Assembly (NCBI GenBank): GCA_030789695.1
Contig: CM061138.1
Coordinates: 11,976,214-12,040,213, forward strand
Length of the DNA: 64,000 nucleotides
DNA from: Scilla litardierei
Taxonomy: Eukaryota; Streptophyta; Magnoliopsida; Asparagales; Asparagaceae
Direction of reading: 5' to 3'
The position numbers and the translations under genes were made by a program. How positions within the stretch are numbered: position 1 is the first letter of the stretch; every line of letters begins with the position of its first letter. The notes beneath the pieces were generated by a model. The model was not told where the DNA came from. It saw nothing but the letters and a program-made list of their open reading frames with translations, and ran no database searches. Below, piece after piece: positions 1 to 11,839 of this stretch.

Positions 1-3000
1 AGCAACTATGACACTTGATCTTGTCCGTTGAACAAATAGGGTTTTATCAGCTCCTCCTCGTTCACACCCCTTTTAAAGAAGGTATGTAGTTAATCTTTCA
101 TACCAGGCCCTCGGCGCTTGTTTCAACCCATAGAGAGCCTTCTTCAACTTGTAAACATGGTTTGGTAGAAATGGATCTGCAAAGCCTTTGGGTTGTTCAA
201 CATACACTTCTTCATTCAGAAGCCCATTCAAGAAGGCGCTCTTCACATCCATTTGATGTAGTTTGAACTTCAGACTGCAAGCAACGGCCAGAAGAAGTCT
301 GATGGATTCCAACCGAGCCACTGGAGCAAATGTCTCATCAAAGTCAATTCCTTCCACTTGGGTATACCCTTGAGCTACAAGACGAGCTTTGTTGCGAGTA
401 ATATTTCCCTTCTCATCTGTTTTATTTTTGAATATCCATTTTGTTCCGATAACATTGGTTCCTTTGGGTCTCTCCACAAGACTCCAGACATCATTTCGTT
501 GGAATTGGTTCAGTTCCTCTTGCATAGCCGAAACCCAGAAATTATCAACAATGGCTTCCTTCACATTTTTTGGTTCAATAGTAGAGAGAAAACATGCATA
601 CCCAGCCAGATCTCTGTAGTTGACACGACTAGCACCTCTGGTACGACGACTGTCGTGCACGTCACCAATGATAAGCTCCGGTGGATGGTCGCGTATGACT
701 TTTGTGATCCCCTCAGCATCTTGACCATTTTCAGCCTCTTCTTGAGTTGTCTCAGCGGTGGTAGTATCCTCATCATCATTTCTGTCTTCCTGAGTCCCTT
801 TTTCTTCAGTCAGTATAGACTCTCCCTGATCAAAATCATCAACCACCACATTAATAGATTCCATCATAGCGTCTGTGCGTTCATTCAACACTCGGAAGGC
901 ACGACTCCTTGTAGAATACCCCAAGAAAATTCCTATGTCACTCTTGGCGTCGAACTTTCGTCTTGGTGTACGATCTTGCAAGATGTAGCACTTGCTTCCA
1001 AAGATATGGAAGTAGGAGACATCAGGTTTCCTCCCTTTCCAGATTCCGTATGGAGTTTTCTCAGTCCTTGGCAGAAGATATACCATGTTGATGGTGTAGC
1101 AAGCGGTATTAACAGCTTCAGCCCACCACTTAACATTAACTTTCCGAGCATTCAGCATAACTCGAGCCATTTCCTGAAGTGTTCGATTCTTCCTTTCAAC
1201 AGCTCCATTTTGCTGAGGAGTCTTAGGTGCCGAGAACTCGTGTCCTATACCTTGTGTCTCACAGAATGCAGAGAATGAGTGATTCTCAAACTCTTTTCCA
1301 TGATCACTTCGAATCCGGATGATTTTTCCAATTTTGTCCCCTTGTTCAACCTGAAGACGAGTACATAATTTCTTGAAAGCATCATAAGTATCTGACTTCT
1401 CCTTAAGAAAATCAACCCAGGTGAACCGAGAAAAATCATCAACACATACAAAGATGTACTTCTTACCTCCCACACTCGTTTCTGAGGTGGGTCCAATCAA
1501 GTCCATGTGTAGCAGTTCCAGAATTTTTGAGGTTGTGATAGTCTGAATTTGCTTGTGACTGACTTTCTTCTGCTTTCACAGTTGGCAAGATTCACACACC
1601 CCTTCTTTCTTCTTGATCAAAGTTGGCATTCCACGAACAACTTTGGCTTGGGAGATCTTCATTAAGGTCTTGAAGTTGACATGTCCCAGTTTCTGATGCC
1701 ATTGTTCAGATACATCCGTTGTGATCCTTAGACACCTGTCAGGATCTTGCAACAAATAGCAGTTTTCGCTGGATCTTTTGCCGGAAAGAATACAAACATC
1801 ATCTCTATTGAATACAAGGCATTCATCCTTGTTGAAACGAACCAGAAGTCCTTGATCACACAACTGACTGATACTTATGAGATTAGCTTTTAAGTTCTCA
1901 ACATGCACCACATCTTTTAGTTTCAGAGTTCCTGTCATATTCAAGTTCCCTTTTCCAACAACCCTGCTTCTCTGACCATCTCCAAACGTGACATGTCCTT
2001 TGTTGCCAGTAGTGTACTCAGATAGGAGTCCTCTGTTCCCTGTCATGTGCCGAGAGCAACCGCTGTCAAAATACCACTGATTTTCCGCAAAAGTAACTAA
2101 GGACGTGTATGCAACCATGCTGACCAGTTCAGACTTCTTGACCCATTTCATACTTGTCCGCTGTTGAGAGTGGTTAACATCTCTTCCTTCATTCAAATGC
2201 TTCATGCGCCTAAAGCAACTCCAGTCATAGTGTCCAACTTGTCTACAGTATTTACATATTAGCTGCCTGGATGTTGAACCTTTTGTTGAACCTTTTCCTT
2301 TCTTTTCTCTTGACTTGTTCTCATTCAGTTTACTCCGTTTACCATGCTCCTTAGTAATGAGACTACTTCTAGTCTTTAGGGTATGTAGATGACTCCCTCT
2401 GTGGTAACCAACTCCTGTTCGATCTCCAGCCACCTTATCCATGTTGAGGATGTCATCAAGTTTAGATTTTCTTGAGTTCCATCTGTTGAGAGTGTTTTCC
2501 GCCTTCTCAGCTCTTAACAGTGCTCTCTTCAGACTGCTCTCAAGATTCCGGAGGCTTGTTTCAGTCTTCAATAGCTTGGCTTGAGTCCCATCCCTCTCAC
2601 TTCTCAGCTTGGAGCATTCACCTTTCAACTTCTTGTTGGCTGCACAAATTTCCAACCATTTGTAGAACATCATTTGATAAGCAGTGCGGATATCCTCATC
2701 ACCAATATCTTCTTCACTTTCGTTTTCTGATTCAACCTCACTGTTGTAAGTTGCATCATTTGTCACAACATTATGTATCACATCTTCTTGCTTGTGAGTG
2801 GATGATGAAGCACGTGTTACACCATTATGTTCAACATGACTGGAAGACTTACCCTCAGACTTGTCTTTCAAGATGGCTGTGAATGCAACATAGTTGCTAG
2901 TTATGTCTTCATCTTCCACACTTCCTTCAGTGTCTTCATCGCTCCAAGTGCTGGTAAGGGATATCCCTTTTTGCTTCTTAAGGGTGTTTGCACATTCGGC

Positions 3001-3102
3001 TAGCTTGTATGTGGCCAAATCCTTCACATTCTCTACATTATATTCCCTTTCCCTTGTTTTTAGAATCATACCTTTGATTATGGCGGCTAGCACTCTTTTC
3101 AC
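1..3102 (-). pseudogene. copia pol: zinc knuckle, protease, integrase, partial reverse transcriptase (broken)
   Basis: The stretch 3102-1576 (minus) opens with a gag tail that is coiled-coil-like and rich in Lys and Glu. It then has a CCHC knuckle (CKYCRQVGHYDWSC), the protease motif DSGCSRHMTG and a GAG-pre-integrase segment. The frame stops at 1576-1578 with TGA and reopens in the same frame. The stretch 1506-73 carries integrase (DDFSRFTW, the second catalytic Asp in RSDHGKEF, and the [13 protein letters not shown] block) and the first half of reverse transcriptase ([36 protein letters not shown]). Another in-frame TAA lies near 73-75, after which recognisable reverse transcriptase runs off the window. 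With at least two nonsense codons here, plus the gag lesions, no full polyprotein can be made. Confidence 0.88.
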
Positions 3103-3966
3103 CAGCAGGTGGACCAGACCGCACCACCTTATTAGCAGCTTTGAAATTCTGACCTCTGTTACTGATCTTCCTCATCATCCTACTAAAATTTTTGGTGAGT
3201 AAAGCAATATCATCTTCGAGTTCTGACTCATTATCGGATTTTGAAGATTCATTCGCTTCAACCTTTAAAGCAACTCCCTTCTCCCTTTTGTTTTGCTTGA
3301 GATTCATCTCATAGGTTTGTAGAGATCCCATGAGTTCGTCTAATCTCATGGTGGAAGTGTTTCTTACTTCCTCTATTGCAGCAATCTTAGCCGAAAATTT
3401 TTCTGACAAGGATCTCAGAGTCTTTTCAACTTACTTCTTTTGAGAATATTTCTTCCCCAGTTGGAATGCCGGTTGGCTATATCCCTCACTCTTCCGTTGA
3501 ACTCTGCAACAGTCTCATTTTCATTCATCCTCAGGTTTTCAAACTGTGAGGCAAGCAATTGCAATTTGGATGCCTTAACAGTGCTGGTCCCTTCATGCAC
3601 ATTTTGAAGAATGTCCCAAGCTTCTTTTGCGTGCTCACAAGTTGATATAAGCTTGAACTGCTCTTCATCGACGGCAGTGAAGATGGCGTTAACTGCTTTG
3701 GAGTTTCCTAAGGCAGCGCGCTCATCTTCAGGATTCCAATCTTTCACGTGTTTGATGCATTCCTTGCCTTCCTTGTTAACTTCAGTCGGAGGGCTCCATC
3801 CTTCGACCGTAGCCACCCAAGCCTTTTCATCTAGGGACTTGATAAAGGCTCTCATGCGTGACTTCCAATAAGTGTAATTAGATCCGGTGAGCAAGGGAGG
3901 ACGAGTAACAGAAGCACCTTCTTTGGTATTCATGATGAGCGTACTGACACACAAGATCACACCCAC
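3038..3966 (-). pseudogene. copia gag (UBN2-type), frameshifted
   Basis: The gag coat protein of the copia element. The N-terminus shows the usual LLTGSNYTYWKSRM opening and the C-terminal half of the capsid domain is recognisable (LQLLASQFENLRM, then the ETVAEFNGRV segment). The frame is lost by what looks like a 1-nt deletion near 3468-3472. There is also an in-frame TAA complement at 3431-3433. A further shift near 3040-3090 separates the first CCHC knuckle (CRECEGFGH) from its last cysteine. Start choice: Met at 3966 or the internal Met at 3931; the second fits copia gag better. The lesions are seen directly. Assembly error could explain single-base shifts, but not all of them. Confidence 0.82.
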
Positions 3967-3996
3967 TTTGAATGATCAAAGTAATACGGATGACCT

Positions 3997-4008
3997 GCTC
4001 TGATACCA
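3997..4008 (-). other. primer-binding site, initiator tRNA-Met type
   Basis: The minus strand reads TGGTATCAGAGC, the classic complement of the 3' end of plant initiator tRNA-Met. It lies two bases inside the 5' LTR and fixes the orientation of the element. Confidence 0.9.
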
Positions 4009-4010
4009 AA

Positions 4011-4976
4011 TGAAATTCAGTACGCAGTAATGAATCTAAAGAACAACGCAGCAACACACCGCAAATAGTGACACACAAGACTTGGTAACGCAGTTCGGTG
4101 CGCACACCTACATCTGCGGGGCCACGCCCAGAAAAGTAGAATACTTCACTATGAAAATCAGAGAATACAAACTCTAATAACCACGCTTCTATAAGGAAGA
4201 ACACACTCTCCCTTAATACAAACCGTGAGGGGTGATCGTAATCAACCCCGTGAAGTATTCTTGGCAAGCTCCCCTTGCCTGCAAGCTCCCCTTGCACCAC
4301 CGACTAGATCAACTCCCTTGATCCTACGTGCGTAGTCGTCGGCCTCCCTCCCGGAGTAATCTCACAGAACTTTTTAACACAAAGTTCGTGACCTAGCCGC
4401 CAATAGCTCCGAACCCCTAAAAGCAAGAAGCACCGCAATCTTCGATTCAATCAGCACTCATGCAATCCGATCTTGATTCGGTTCATCAACTGCAATACCC
4501 GCAACATCTCCAACAAGAAGGAGATCCCAGAATATCCGCAGGTGAATGTTGCCAGGATATTGCCAGCGAAAATCTCTCTCCAACCGTTTCGTAATAAGGC
4601 AACAAGAGATATACAGCCGATCAAATCTATAACAGTTAATAACCTCCATAAATACCTGATCAGTTAGATAGAGATATAAAAGATTACGCGAACGCCAGTC
4701 GCACATCCTTTTGGGCAGTCAATCGATGCAAACAGACTTAGCATGTTGAACATCCTGGTACAACAAACTGTTCAACAATTCATCCAACAACCTAACTGAT
4801 TCGATTCTCTTCTTCATACGACAGTGGCTCAGATGCAACAAAACGTACAACAAAATGTCCAACATTCCCTAGATAAACTTGTCTAAAAACTTCAGGAAGT
4901 AAAGAGCAAGAGACGATAAGCAGAGTGCCACATATGACAAGACTGCATTCATGAATAGCAAGGATAAAACCTAACA
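4011..4976 (-). repeat. 5' LTR of the copia element
   Basis: The LTR starts TGAAATTCAG just beyond the primer-binding site and ends CCTAACA at 4976, giving 966 bp with TG..CA ends. The right edge is confirmed because 4977 onward matches 16361 onward while the preceding bases do not. The expected 5-bp target duplication partner (GGTGT) would be outside the window. No coding potential is seen. Confidence 0.85.
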
Positions 4977-5073
4977 GGTGTACCTACAAATTTCCAACTC
5001 ATTCCAATCGATGTTCATGTAAGTAGATAAAAACTTAAGGTTTCATTGTTTCCATGTATAGTCAACATGCATC

Positions 5074-5264
5074 TATAAAGCAATTGCTTTCGCTTGCATG
5101 GATAAGGCTAGAACCATTTGGCCCATTTTATCTTCTATCTCTTTGAATTGTCCAAATTTCAAGTTGAGAGGTAACCATTTTATGATTACATCATATGTAT
5201 AATCTTCTATCAACCCGATTTACAATCTTGATCTTTTCTCACTTTTTTTTTTCCTTTCTTGCAG
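5074..5264 (+). promoter_or_regulatory. TATA box and 5'-UTR intron of C2H2 gene copy 1
   Basis: TATAAA lies at 5074-5079. A good donor (GAG|GTAACC) lies at 5170/5171 and a pyrimidine-rich acceptor (TTTCTTGCAG) ends at 5264, making a 94-nt intron. The same elements are kept in copy 2. An ATG at 5098 would run through the splice into the finger frame, but it sits only about 20 bases beyond the TATA box, so it is probably upstream of or at the transcription start. Confidence 0.55.
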
Positions 5265-5266
5265 GA

Positions 5267-5869
5267 ATGGTTGATCAAGTTTTAAATGAGGGATCCATTG
5301 CCGAAGTCGTCCAAAATGGAAATGAAAGTGTAGGTGATAAAATGTACCCATGCAACTTTTGTGATAAGATATTTACCAGTCGACAAGCGCTTGGCGGACA
5401 CCAGAATGCCCATAGGAAAGAGAGAATAGCTGCGAAAGAACCACCTCAACACCAATACTACGATTCTTTTGATCCGATCTTTATACCACAGCCACCACCA
5501 AGAATGCATCTTCCTTATCCTTACATGGATGCATCTCACTATCATGGTAATACCTATGTTCTCAATACTGAATTATGTAATCGTGCAATTTGTGCTCCGA
5601 CCAACCGTTGTCCGATCCGTTATCGACCATACCATTTCCCACCATATAGATACAGTGGGTTTAATGGGACAGCTCAAACCCTACCAAGAGGCCATCCTAA
5701 TCCTAGATTGTTTGCAAGCTCTTTGCCTGGGATGCTATGCATTGATCACCAATCCCTCTACACTTCTAGAGGTTTAAATAGAGGACGAGACAAAGGGTTT
5801 ATGCAAGTGAATGTTGGCAATCCAAAAGGGGAGGATGAAGAGAAGCTGGATTTGACTCTGCATCTCTAG
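5267..5869 (+). CDS. single C2H2 (Q-type) zinc-finger protein with EAR motif, copy 1
   Basis: A 200-residue nuclear protein, probably a DNA-binding transcriptional repressor. One finger lies at residues 27-49: Cys29, Cys32, His45 and His49 (C-x2-C-x12-H-x3-H) with the plant signature [11 protein letters not shown] basic stretch follows the finger, the middle is rich in Pro and Tyr, and the protein ends LDLTLHL, an LxLxL-type EAR motif known to recruit TOPLESS-type corepressors. The start is placed at 5267 because the upstream open frame reads through an obvious intron (polypyrimidine tract plus CAG). An alternative start at 5098 with splicing 5170/5265 would add 25 residues in frame. The closest paralogue is the copy at 16654. 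The exact subfamily is not recognised. Confidence 0.85.
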   Translation: MVDQVLNEGSIAEVVQNGNESVGDKMYPCNFCDKIFTSRQALGGHQNAHRKERIAAKEPPQHQYYDSFDPIFIPQPPPRMHLPYPYMDASHYHGNTYVLNTELCNRAICAPTNRCPIRYRPYHFPPYRYSGFNGTAQTLPRGHPNPRLFASSLPGMLCIDHQSLYTSRGLNRGRDKGFMQVNVGNPKGEDEEKLDLTLHL

Positions 5870-7792
5870 CAACTATTAGGGATGGATAATAAATATTGTT
5901 TAGCATCTTTCTCCTTTGTAATAGGCCACCAGCTTAGGTTTTTGTTTACCATTGTAAAAGCTAGTGGGTCACTAGATACATGTAATTCTGTTGGTTAATA
6001 GTCAAAAGGGCTAATGTTCTCACTATGACATGAGAATTTTGGTCACAAAAAAGAAAATTTGTTATCATGTATGTTTGGTCCTTCTCTTGTATTTTATGGA
6101 TGAAATGAAATGCAAGTGGTTTGTAATTGAATTTATTTGGTGATCAATGTATTGCTTGTAATCAATCTATTTATCATCCCACCCTACCATCCTTGTTGGA
6201 AAAAAACTTATGGAACCGAAGTCCTAATCTGCGTATACCAATGATATACAATCAAATTTAAATGCATGTGTTATTTATTAGCTAGCTAGCTATTCGAGTC
6301 ATACCAAAAGATAATGGCCGAATTTGCCAAGAAAATTCAAGTAATTTTACAAAGGTATTTCTCGAGGTAGAAGCAAACCTTCAAATATAGATAGACAATC
6401 TTTCTTTATTTCCCCGAGTAGTTCAAATTAAATCTCTATTTTCTTCATTATTTATAGTCTATTGTGCATTTGGCATATATTAAGATATGTAAATAATTTT
6501 AGATGCTGAAATGAGTTGTGGCCAATTAGGAAAGTGTTAACATCGACTTAGGCTGCATTAATGGGATTAAGCATAGAGATTATTTTACATGCATATGCTT
6601 AATTTAAGTGTCAAAGATAAGATAATGGACATGCAGATCAATTGATGTGTTAAAGCTCATGCCAAGTGATGTCGAACAATAGAAGAACATAGGCCAAACA
6701 AATGTTACAACTTATAGTTCATACAACTTTTACCTTTCAATGCTAGTACTCGTTCAAACATTGGTGGCAGATTTCAGGTTATGTGATAAAGCTTGGCAAC
6801 CAATTTTAAGCATGCTACTCTTCTGCTAATAGTGAATTAGTTGTTTAGTTGTGTTCTTGTCATAGTGCTTAATTGTGAGATGGTTATATAAAGCATAGAA
6901 TAAGCAAAATAATACTTGGTGCTTTCAAATTCTAATAGAGTCACCATATGATTTTATTTCCTTCAAATGACTAGTAGTTGAATGCTAAAAGGATGTGATA
7001 GTTATCCACATTGCATGTATTTGAATGGTGGTTGACATACATCAAGAATACTAGCCTGATAGCTACTTCTGAGAAGAAACCTCAAATCTCTGCATCTCTC
7101 TCATTCTCTGAAAGAGACTAAACTTGAGGGGATTGAATACTTGTTGTAATGACTCGGCCGTGATTAAGGCCAAGCTGATGGGATACAAAGTACTGAATCA
7201 TATAACATATGAAGCTGGGAAAATATTGTCTTTTATCTATACAAAATCATCAATCATGTGCATGCATACGTATTCAAATAGTATTCAGATATTCAAATAT
7301 CTTTTTGGATTTGTCGGGTGGCTAAGTAGTATCAATATTTGTATTTATTTTTTTAAACAGATTTGCAGCTTCAGCCTCAACGAGCACAATTCTGCATGAA
7401 GTGATTGACTACTGTAATTTATGATCAATTTGCAAGTATCAATGTAATTAATGATGGGATTCCTTTACAAGACGCAAGAGATCCCATGCTCAAATCTTTT
7501 TAGTGAAGGCTAAGATGAAAAAAAAAACAGCAATGTATTTGAATTCAAACTTGCCAAACAGCTCGAGGGGGATTACTATTTCTTGGCCTATATGAAGCCC
7601 ATTTAAGTCTGTTCACTATCCTCTCCTTCTATGTTCTAAAAAAGACGTAAAGCTAGCCTCTATGTTCTAAAAAAGATTTTTTTACGACGGTTGACAGGAA
7701 AAGTCCAAAATAAAAAAGATTTCATTCTGTTAAAACAGCTGTTGGAATTTCAATACAAAGAAACACTGCATCGTACGGTAAAATTTTTAAAT

Positions 7793-7934
7793 TGTTATGA
7801 ATGGATATGGACCAGAGTTGGTTAGGATTGTGGGTATCTTAGAGATACGTCTATATCTATGTATCTTATCTTATAACTTTTCTATCCTGCCTATAAATAA
7901 AGGGCTATGGGTTCCTCCCCCAGCAGTTGATTCA
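7793..7934 (+). repeat. short 5' LTR of the Ale/Retrofit-like element
   Basis: About 142 bp, TG..CA, with a TATA-like TATAAATAAAGG at 7891-7902. The junction motif ACACGTTATCAGCACGAG follows at 7937-7954; it is the priming region commonly seen after LTRs of this copia lineage. The exact 3' edge could be a few bases further right. Confidence 0.65.
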
Positions 7935-8299
7935 TAACACGTTATCAGCACGAGCCTCTAAAAATTCCACAAATATCGATCGTTGCGAATGCGAAGGGAG
8001 ACGGGGGATCCACGCGCGCGGTGCAAGGCTTCCTCAATCGAGCGTCGTCATCCGCGTAAGCTTCGTTCAACCGTCTCTATATCCGGAGGACGGATATAGA
8101 GGTAATCCCGCTAAAAACGCTATTTTTATCATACGTATGATTGATCTACCCATAGATCTCGTCAGATCGATATGGGAATTGCTAATCGCCTAAAAACGAC
8201 GTACTTGTTCGTTCAAAAAGCATGTTTTTGATACCCGCCGGCGACCTTGCCGACCGGCCCCCCCACCCCTATAGCTGGCGCCCGCAGATCAGACCCCCT

Positions 8300-8650
8300 C
8301 CCCCCCTCCCCGCTGAAGGGGGGTGCGACGCTTCGTCGCCTCCGGCAAACCCCCCCCGAAGGGGGGTGCGGCGCTTCGCCGCCGCCGGCTAACCCCCTAG
8401 GGGGCGCGGCCCCGCCGAGAGCAGACCCCCCAAAGGGGGGTACGGCGCTTCGCCGTCGCCGGCTAACCCCCCCGGGGGGTGGGGGCGGCCCCGCCGAGAG
8501 CAGACCCCCAGAAGGGGGGTGCGGCGCTTCGCCGTCGCCGGCTAACCCCCCCTAAGGGGCGCGGCCCCGCCGAAAACCGAACCCCCCCGAAGGGGGTTAG
8601 CTCCGCCCCAACACACCCCCCCCCGGAGGGGGGGCGGCCGCTCCCCCCCT
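8300..8650 (+). repeat. GC-rich tandem array in the retrotransposon leader
   Basis: About four units of 73-79 bp, each with GGGGGGTGCGGCGCTTCGCC, then CGCCGGCTAACCCCCC, then GCGGCCCCGCCGA. Runs of G pair with runs of C inside and between units. Open frames through it (Pro/Arg/Gly-rich) are a composition effect and are not called as genes. Confidence 0.85.
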
Positions 8651-8756
8651 CTTGCTGCCGTGCGGCGGCAATCCAGGGGCGGCGGCGGCTAACCCTAGCC
8701 GCCGCCCCTAAACTTCTTAGGCACGACGCCCATATTCAAAAAAAATGTGAAAATAG

Positions 8757-8860
8757 TCTTGTGGCCTGAAGCCCGCAGGCTTGACACAAAATTTTTTTTA
8801 AGGACTGCGGACCTGAAGCCCACAACCACACTGCGGGCTTCAGGCCCGCAGGTGATTTCC
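8757..8860 (+). repeat. imperfect inverted repeat
   Basis: GCCTGAAGCCCGCAGG near 8764 faces CTGCGGGCTTCAGGCCCGCAGG near 8831, with a second, weaker arm between them. It is a hairpin-forming segment of the retrotransposon leader with no gene. Confidence 0.6.
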
Positions 8861-9781
8861 ATTTTTCGAAAAAAAACCAAGGGGGCTAAGATATTAGCCT
8901 TAAAAAGGACTGTTAGGCTAAAAAAATTGATTAAAACGACGTTTTGGAGAATCTAAAATCCATGTAAAATCACGATAAATTATGGGGCAGAAATGGGTAT
9001 TTTGGGGTCATTTGGGGATATATTAAAAGGAAAACTTCTTCCTTTTACGAAGAACATGTCTAAATATCGGGCACTTTTCCAATCTTTTTGAATAAACCCA
9101 ACTAGCACAACCCTTGCATGAAATGATTTCTTCTGTAAAATCATTAATATATGCTTTGCATCATTTTGGCTTATTCTGCGGGTAAACTGTGTATGGTTGT
9201 GCATATTCTTAAAAACTTAATAATTAGGAAGATCATGCGACCTCTCTGCCGTTAGTCAGCTAACATAACGGTGTATAACGTTTCTCAGTGGTCTAATAAT
9301 TATTAAGTAATTAAATTTTTTATCCATCTCTGCGAATATTAATGCATGTGATGCATGTGATGAAAATGTCTGATGAAAATGTTTGATGAGCACAAATTTT
9401 CTGCATTGATGGCTAATTGTGGTTTTTGGATCGGTTGTTTAAGTCCCACATTTTATTTTCCTGCACTTTTCTTTTACTTTTGAGAGAAATTGTAGTGAGG
9501 AAATTATGTAAATGTCCAAGACCGAAGACCATTTTCCATAGAGACGGAGGCCACAATTGAAGCTGAAGATCTTATATGGGACGCACGGGGTTTCCAAAGT
9601 TGTAATTTCTTTTTAAAGCTTTCATTTGTGTAATATGGACTGTAATGGGTCGACTTTGGACTTTTATTTATGTGGGACTGGCTGATCCACGCAATTAGCC
9701 CTTCATATTAAAATTGCCTCCGCATGAAAATGTTTATGATTAAATTATTAATTCATGCATGTTTGTGCTCTGCTAGATAAA

Positions 9782-10075
9782 ATGGCTAAAATTGCAAGTG
9801 TCGATTTCGAAGTGTCGGATGCATCAGGGAGAAACTATCTAGCTGGCAACTCGATGTGAAATTCCATCTGCAGGCTAAGTCCCTTATCTCTGCTGTGACC
9901 AAGAATGAAAAAGTAAGCGATATAGAAAAGGCGCAAGCCATTATCTATATTCGCCGCCATGTGGACAAGACCCTAAAGGCTGAATACCTTACGGTCGAAG
10001 ATCCACTAGAGTTGTGGACTGCCCTTGAGGACAGGTATAAACATCAGAAAGATGTTATACTACCAAAGGTACGAT
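9782..10075 (+). pseudogene. copia gag fragment (truncated, frameshifted)
   Basis: The ATG at 9782 opens a gag N-terminus (ASVDFEVSDASGRNYL) that hits a stop after a 1-nt frame change near 9845. The other frame continues with the diagnostic blocks AEYLTVEDPLELWTALEDRY and KHQKDVILPKVRYE. Homology stops at about 10075. Not functional. Confidence 0.8.
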
Positions 10076-10076
10076 A

Positions 10077-11830
10077 CGAGTCATCCAGTCTAGTCTGGTC
10101 CTTATGCGTTCATTTTGCCCAGGGTTCTCTCAAACCCCGTATCTGGAATCCTCACCTACCTCGGGGTAGATCGAGTCATCCAGGTTGTTATAATACTCAT
10201 AATTTCTCACTCTTAACATATGACAATGTCCATCATTCTTAATATTTACACGGTCTCATTTACGCCCCACATAGATTCAAGAGGTGGCCCCCCATGGATT
10301 CAAGAGGTGGCCCCGGTGTTACTATGGCACTTTGGTCCATTTAGCACGTAGGTCCATGTGGCACTTTGGTCCATGTGGTACTTAGTTCCATTGATTACCA
10401 TACTTACATTAATGTCGTGATTAGGCTACCATTATCGCACCCAATTATAACAACATGGAACTTCACATAACATGCAACACAGATCATGGCCATTACATGG
10501 AACATAGCTAATGAACGTTAACATGGAACTAACATGGCTATCAACATGGATATATGAATGTATGACATAGGCATAAACATGCTAGCATAATATGTATTGG
10601 CAAGGGCTACATTTACCTACAAATAATTTTAAGCTCAACATGGCACACCATACTAGTATGTAAATTAAAAGCATATTAACATGGACATAGCTTTAAGCTC
10701 AACATGGCATAACATGAATATAAACATAAACATGGAACATGAGCCTAAACATAAACTTAGAACATGAGCATAAAACATGGAACATAACATGAACATAGAA
10801 TAAGACTTAGCATATACACATAGAGTTCAAGGCATATTCATATTAGCATGCACTTAGGCATATTTAGCATGAACATTAGCACATTTGAATTAGCATGAAC
10901 ATTATCATCTTGGTATGGCATGTGACTTTGGCATATGGGGGACATTGGCATATTGGCATGGTCATTAGCATGTTAGCACACTAATTTTAGCAAGAAAATC
11001 CATCTCCATGACATAATCACTATAACATGAATCCTTATTTCTATGGTCTAAATAACACAACATAAAGCATGATCTACTTGGCCTAATCAACATAGCATGA
11101 CTACATTCTTCCTAACAATCCTAAGAATGACAACCTAGCTAAAGTTGTTAGAATCCTGCCTTGATGAAGCTTCTTCTCCCAAGATTAGCTTTCTTCCTCC
11201 GAGTTTCCTTCTTCTCCCAAAACTCCTCCTTCAAGCTAGCTTCCTCTTCATCAATTCAAAAGGATGTGGGGTGGGTCTTGGCCAGGAGGAGGAGAAAGGT
11301 GATATGGGGGTGGAGGTGGTTTGGCCTAGTGGTGGAGTAAGGGGAGATGGCGGCCGGCCTTGGTGGATAGAGGGAGGAGAATGAGGGAGATTAGAAAATT
11401 GTTTTCCTTTTTTTCTTCTCCTTTCCTTTTTCTTTTTCCTTTTTAATCCTTCATCCACCTAATTATCCTGGCTATGGCTAAGAGGTTGCCAAGTGGGGGT
11501 TCAGTTGGCATGTTTTGGTTGAAAGTAGGTTAGGTGAGTGACACGTAATGGGTGAGGCGGCATGCACATATAATTAGGATTTCTAATTTTGGAAAAAGAA
11601 AAATACACCTAATAATACGAGTAGACTTATCCATATACTATGTATACCATGAAATACAATCATATTAAGATATCTAAATATGATTTAAAATATTTAATAA
11701 TAAATTTTATATTATTATAATTTTTAAAAATTAGGGAAAAATCTCCAAAATACATGAAAAACATATGCGTATTAAATACGACCCAAAATACCTAGTACAA
11801 TACCCGTACATATGAAAACATGGTATTACA
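10077..11830. other. degenerate repeat-rich DNA without genes
   Basis: Short duplications (TTCAAGAGGTGGCCCC twice near 10277-10315; GGCACTTTGGTCCAT repeats near 10325-10375) are followed by 600 bp of AT-rich sequence in which ACATGG and TAGCATGAACAT recur at irregular spacing. This is typical of very old LTR-retrotransposon debris, but no LTR pair or coding motif could be recognised. Small open frames near 11145-11458 are low-complexity. Confidence 0.5.
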
Positions 11831-11839
11831 TAATGACAC

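Larger units (their letters stand above)
1..4976 (-). mobile_element. Ty1/copia LTR retrotransposon (Sirevirus-like), truncated by the window edge
   Basis: Read on the minus strand, the order is 5' LTR (4976 to 4011), primer-binding site (4008 to 3997), gag, protease, integrase and the start of reverse transcriptase. Integrase before reverse transcriptase is the copia order. RNase H, the polypurine tract and the 3' LTR must lie left of position 1. The right end is fixed well: host sequence that is duplicated at 16361 resumes exactly at 4977, straight after the LTR's terminal CA. Several stops and frame changes make this copy non-coding. The Sirevirus/Maximus-like assignment rests on the long LTR, the initiator-Met primer site and the look of gag and integrase; it is an inference. 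Confidence 0.9.
4977..7792 (+). repeat. duplicated genomic block, copy 1 (carries C2H2 gene)
   Basis: The block matches 16361-18637 through promoter, gene, 3' flank and on to a distal segment (for example the motif ACTCGGCCGTGATTAAGGCC near 7150 and 18171). Copy 1 has about 400 extra bases near 6640-7030 that copy 2 lacks. Both edges of the match coincide with retrotransposon ends: the copia LTR at 4976 and the short LTR that begins at 7793. The 1.9 kb downstream of the gene holds no other gene I can support. Confidence 0.85.
7793..10076 (+). mobile_element. truncated Ty1/copia element with short LTR (Ale/Retrofit-like)
   Basis: The element starts TGTTATGAATGG exactly where the C2H2 block stops matching its twin. 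A short LTR, a primer-site motif, a long leader with a GC-rich tandem array, and the start of gag follow. The gag frame ends abruptly near 10076 in unrelated sequence, so most of gag-pol and the 3' LTR are gone. The lineage call rests on LTR size, the ACACGTTATCAGCACGAG junction and gag similarity; it is inferred. Confidence 0.75.

Noticed and set aside
358..1278. 306-codon frame on the plus strand
   Set aside because: It is the antisense shadow of the copia integrase/reverse transcriptase region.
5195..5266. N-terminal extension [14 protein letters not shown].. on the C2H2 protein (and the same at 16579)
   Set aside because: It translates a polypyrimidine tract ending in CAG, an obvious intron 3' end; the hydrophobic stretch is not a signal peptide.
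7124..7399. Possible small gene conserved in both duplicated blocks (also at 18143)
   Set aside because: Only the first twenty or so codons agree; after that the copies diverge with different frames, so it is shared flanking DNA rather than a conserved protein.
8247..8769. Pro/Arg/Gly-rich open frames
   Set aside because: They are by-products of a GC-rich tandem array; reading in any frame gives similar low-complexity protein.
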